Shown here: piece by piece, positions 61,938 through 64,000 of the stretch
How the letters are laid out: each line of letters opens with the position of its first letter
Numbering within the stretch: position 1 is the first letter of the stretch
Source of the DNA: Hyphomicrobiales bacterium
Lineage (GTDB): Bacteria > Pseudomonadota > Alphaproteobacteria > Rhizobiales > Rhizobiaceae
Direction of reading: 5' to 3'
Length of the DNA: 64,000 nucleotides
Assembly (NCBI GenBank): GCA_900466005.1
Contig: UEGQ01000008.1
Span: 62,001 to 126,000, forward strand
The notes under the pieces: model-generated
The model's database searches: none
The model's input: the letters and a program-made list of their open reading frames with translations, nothing else
Told to the model about the DNA's origin: nothing
Made by a program: the position numbers and the translations under genes

Positions 61938-63494
61938 ATGAATCAGATGGAAAAGCACGAGCAATTCGACATCGATAGACTGCGCCGCAAGATCACGCAG
62001 GGCAGTGGCGGCGACGCCACCAGCCCCCCGCAAGAGGGTGGCAAGATCAACGCTCTTGCGAGGCAGGTCGCCGACCACTTGAGCGAAGGCAATTATTCTC
62101 CCGCAATCATCATCGGACAGATGAGGCTCTTCGAGTTCCTCAGTCTCCTGGCGCTCGGCTTGGGTGCCTTCTATTTCCTTGCGGATGCCTCATCGCCCGC
62201 CCTTTGGGTCGACCTCGCCGTTGCGGTTCTCGCCTCCGGCGCGACCATCCTGATGATGCAGATCACCGACTGCTACCAGGTGCCCGCGCTCAGGGCGCCT
62301 CTGCGATCCGTGCCGCGCATCTGGGGATCCTGGATGGCGGCGGCGGTCCTCGCGGCTCTCGTCCTGTTCCTCGCAGGTGATCATGCGCTCGCGTCCCGCG
62401 GCTGGCTGACCGTCTGGTTCGGGATCGGTAGCGCCTTCCTGCTGTTGGAGCGCGTGCTGTTCGGCTTCCAGATACGCCGCTGGGCACGCAACGGCGTGAT
62501 GGAACGTCGCGCGGTCATCGTCGGCGGCGGCCAGCCGGCCAAGGACCTGATCCGCGCGCTCGAGATGCAGCCGGACAACGACATCCGCATCTGCGGCATC
62601 TTCGACGATCGCGGCACCGCCCGGTCGCCGACGGTGGTCGCAGGCTATCCGAAACTCGGCACCTTTGCCGAACTCGTCGAATTCGCCCGCCTCGCCCGGA
62701 TCGACATGCTGATCATCGCCCTGCCGCTCAGCGCCGAGGAACGTATCCTGCATCTCCTGCGCAAACTCTGGGTGCTGCCGGTCGACATCCGCCTCGCCGC
62801 CCATTCGAACAGCCTGCGCTTCCGCCCGCGCGCCTATTCGCATGTCGGCGCGGTTCCGATGCTCGACATCCTGGACAAGCCGATCCGCGACTGGGATTCG
62901 GTCGCCAAGCGCATCTTCGACATCGTCTTCAGCCTGCTCGCACTCGCCGTCCTCTGGCCGGTGATGATCGCCGCCGCCGTCGCGATCAAGGCCACGTCCA
63001 AGGGGCCGGTCTTCTTCGTGCAGGAGCGGCACGGCTTCAACAACGAGATCATCCGGGTCCTGAAGTTCCGGTCCATGTACACGGAAATGAGCGATCCGAC
63101 CGCCAAGCGCGCGGTCACCAAGAACGACCCGCGGGTGACGCCGGTCGGTCGTTTCTTGCGCAAGTCCTCGATCGACGAGCTGCCGCAGTTCTTCAACGCC
63201 CTGCGCGGCGATCTTTCGCTCGTCGGACCGCGCCCGCACGCGGTGCTCGCACAGACCCACGACCGCAAGTATTCCGAGATCGTCGAAGGCTATTTCGCCC
63301 GTCATCGCGTCAAACCCGGCGTCACCGGATGGGCGCAGATCAACGGCCTGCGCGGCGAGGTCGACACTGACGAGAAGATCAAGCTGCGCACCGCCTATGA
63401 TCTCTATTACATCGAGAACTGGTCGCTGCTTTTCGACCTGAAGATCCTGTTCCTCACACCCTTCCGGCTTCTCAACACGGAGAACGCCTATTGA
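61938..63494 (+). CDS. Undecaprenyl-phosphate sugar phosphotransferase (WbaP/WcaJ type)
   Basis: A 518-residue polyisoprenyl-phosphate hexose-1-phosphate transferase that begins repeat-unit assembly on the inner membrane. About four or five membrane helices (residues 60-190) are followed by a CoA-binding-like region (RRAVIVGGGQPAKDLIRAL) and, from about residue 325, the catalytic bacterial sugar-transferase domain: KRIFDIVFSLLALAVLWPV, then VLKFRSMYTEMSD and VTPVGRFLRKSSIDELPQF, and VKPGVTGWAQINGLRGEVDT. The start ATG 61938 has no strong ribosome site; another Met lies three codons on. Its stop overlaps the next gene. Glucose or galactose is the likely sugar. Confidence 0.93.
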   Translation: MNQMEKHEQFDIDRLRRKITQGSGGDATSPPQEGGKINALARQVADHLSEGNYSPAIIIGQMRLFEFLSLLALGLGAFYFLADASSPALWVDLAVAVLASGATILMMQITDCYQVPALRAPLRSVPRIWGSWMAAAVLAALVLFLAGDHALASRGWLTVWFGIGSAFLLLERVLFGFQIRRWARNGVMERRAVIVGGGQPAKDLIRALEMQPDNDIRICGIFDDRGTARSPTVVAGYPKLGTFAELVEFARLARIDMLIIALPLSAEERILHLLRKLWVLPVDIRLAAHSNSLRFRPRAYSHVGAVPMLDILDKPIRDWDSVAKRIFDIVFSLLALAVLWPVMIAAAVAIKATSKGPVFFVQERHGFNNEIIRVLKFRSMYTEMSDPTAKRAVTKNDPRVTPVGRFLRKSSIDELPQFFNALRGDLSLVGPRPHAVLAQTHDRKYSEIVEGYFARHRVKPGVTGWAQINGLRGEVDTDEKIKLRTAYDLYYIENWSLLFDLKILFLTPFRLLNTENAY

Positions 63495-64000
63495 GTGCGA
63501 ACCACGTCCTTTCCGGCCGGAGCGCGCCGTCATCCGCAGCGATCGTGTCGCTGATCGGAGCGGCAAGCCTCGCCGTCGGCGTGTTCCTCTCGGGCTTCGT
63601 CATCTCCGAACCGGCGCCGTATGAACTGTGGATGGTCGGTCAGATCGCCCTCTGGTTCCTCTTCGGCCTGAAGATCTCGCGCGGAACCGCGCCGCTGCTC
63701 GCGCTGCTCCTCGTCTTCAACGTCGGCGGCATCCTCTCGTTGACGGTCATGCAGGACCTCGGCGACGGTCCCATGTACCTCGCCGTTTCGACCTTTCTCG
63801 CCCTCACCGCCGTCTTCTATGCCGCCGCCATCGAGGACGACGCGCGGCGGCTCAAGTTGATCTTCGATGCCTGGGTGGTCGCGGCGATCGTCACGTCGAT
63901 GCTCGGCATCCTCGGCTATTTCCACGCCTTTCCGGGTGCCGAGGTCTTCACCCGCTACGACCGCGCCATGGGCGCCTTCCAGGACCCGAACGTCTTCGGT
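63491..64000 (+). CDS. O-antigen ligase/polysaccharide polymerase-like protein, partial
   Basis: 170 codons without a stop reach the window's right edge. The start is TTG 63491, overlapping the sugar transferase stop (TTGA). The N-terminal 35 residues include SIVSLIGAASLAVGVFL-like hydrophobic sequence, then AAIEDDARRLKLIFDAWVVA, and four or five membrane helices overall, with the tail RYDRAMGAFQDPNVFG. The last motif is typical of Wzy/O-antigen-ligase (ExoQ-like) proteins. The full length and catalytic loop lie outside the window. Confidence 0.75.
   Translation, partial: MSANHVLSGRSAPSSAAIVSLIGAASLAVGVFLSGFVISEPAPYELWMVGQIALWFLFGLKISRGTAPLLALLLVFNVGGILSLTVMQDLGDGPMYLAVSTFLALTAVFYAAAIEDDARRLKLIFDAWVVAAIVTSMLGILGYFHAFPGAEVFTRYDRAMGAFQDPNVFG

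Overview
The window looks like chromosomal core sequence of an alphaproteobacterium of the Rhizobiaceae, most likely close to Sinorhizobium/Ensifer or Shinella. The evidence is GC-rich coding DNA, a complete single-operon nuoA-N set with rhizobial insertions, the clpP-clpX-lon-hupB order, rplM-rpsI next to agmatinase and argC, COX15 next to a DUF2842 gene, and a second exopolysaccharide-type locus. No CRISPR array, transposase or intact prophage was seen.

Bases 1-20,408 hold one long minus-strand transcription unit that starts at nuoA and encodes all fourteen complex I subunits in order A-N. It continues through birA (biotin ligase), rnj (RNase J), a methylmalonyl-CoA epimerase and a DUF1467 membrane protein. 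Four non-subunit genes interrupt it: a four-helix-bundle (S23/Avd-like) gene between nuoC and nuoD, a small exported protein between nuoD and nuoE, and a helix-hairpin-helix protein plus a DUF3291 protein between nuoF and nuoG. The helix-hairpin-helix domain is also fused to the C-terminus of NuoE, so this domain has been duplicated inside the operon.

Bases 20,640-22,300 carry two identical tRNA-Asp genes, a tRNA-Val gene, and about 1 kb of accessory-looking DNA with two tiny translationally coupled genes (a 59-aa HTH protein and a 47-aa Ser/Lys-rich protein).

Bases 22,400-29,240 hold lpsL-like UDP-glucuronate epimerase, an aldo/keto reductase, a small membrane protein, an exported phytase/esterase-like propeller protein, an FMN riboswitch controlling a DMT transporter (very likely the riboflavin importer RibN), and an exported VHL-beta-like protein.

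Bases 29,289-34,850 are the proteostasis block hupB, lon, clpX and clpP, each with its own terminator. Then come a GGDEF diguanylate cyclase, gamma-glutamyltransferase, a cytochrome P450, an ArsR-SDR divergent pair, a WYL regulator-GST divergent pair, a cupin, O-acetylhomoserine sulfhydrylase, a DUF6455 protein, a CoA-binding protein, an exported protein, a VOC gene whose 5' end is frameshifted, an enoyl-CoA hydratase-like protein and a PaaI thioesterase.

Bases 48,261-54,341 hold rplM-rpsI (with a clear sigma70 promoter and a structured leader), agmatinase, argC, a VOC protein, a LigB-type dioxygenase, COX15 and a DUF2842 protein. Bases 54,475-64,000 are a polysaccharide locus: a CelD/BcsL-type acyltransferase, a Wzc/ExoP-type chain-length protein with a degenerate P-loop, a Wza-type export lipoprotein, a GT4 glycosyltransferase, an FtsH paralogue, an undecaprenyl-phosphate sugar transferase and the start of an O-antigen ligase/polymerase cut by the window edge.
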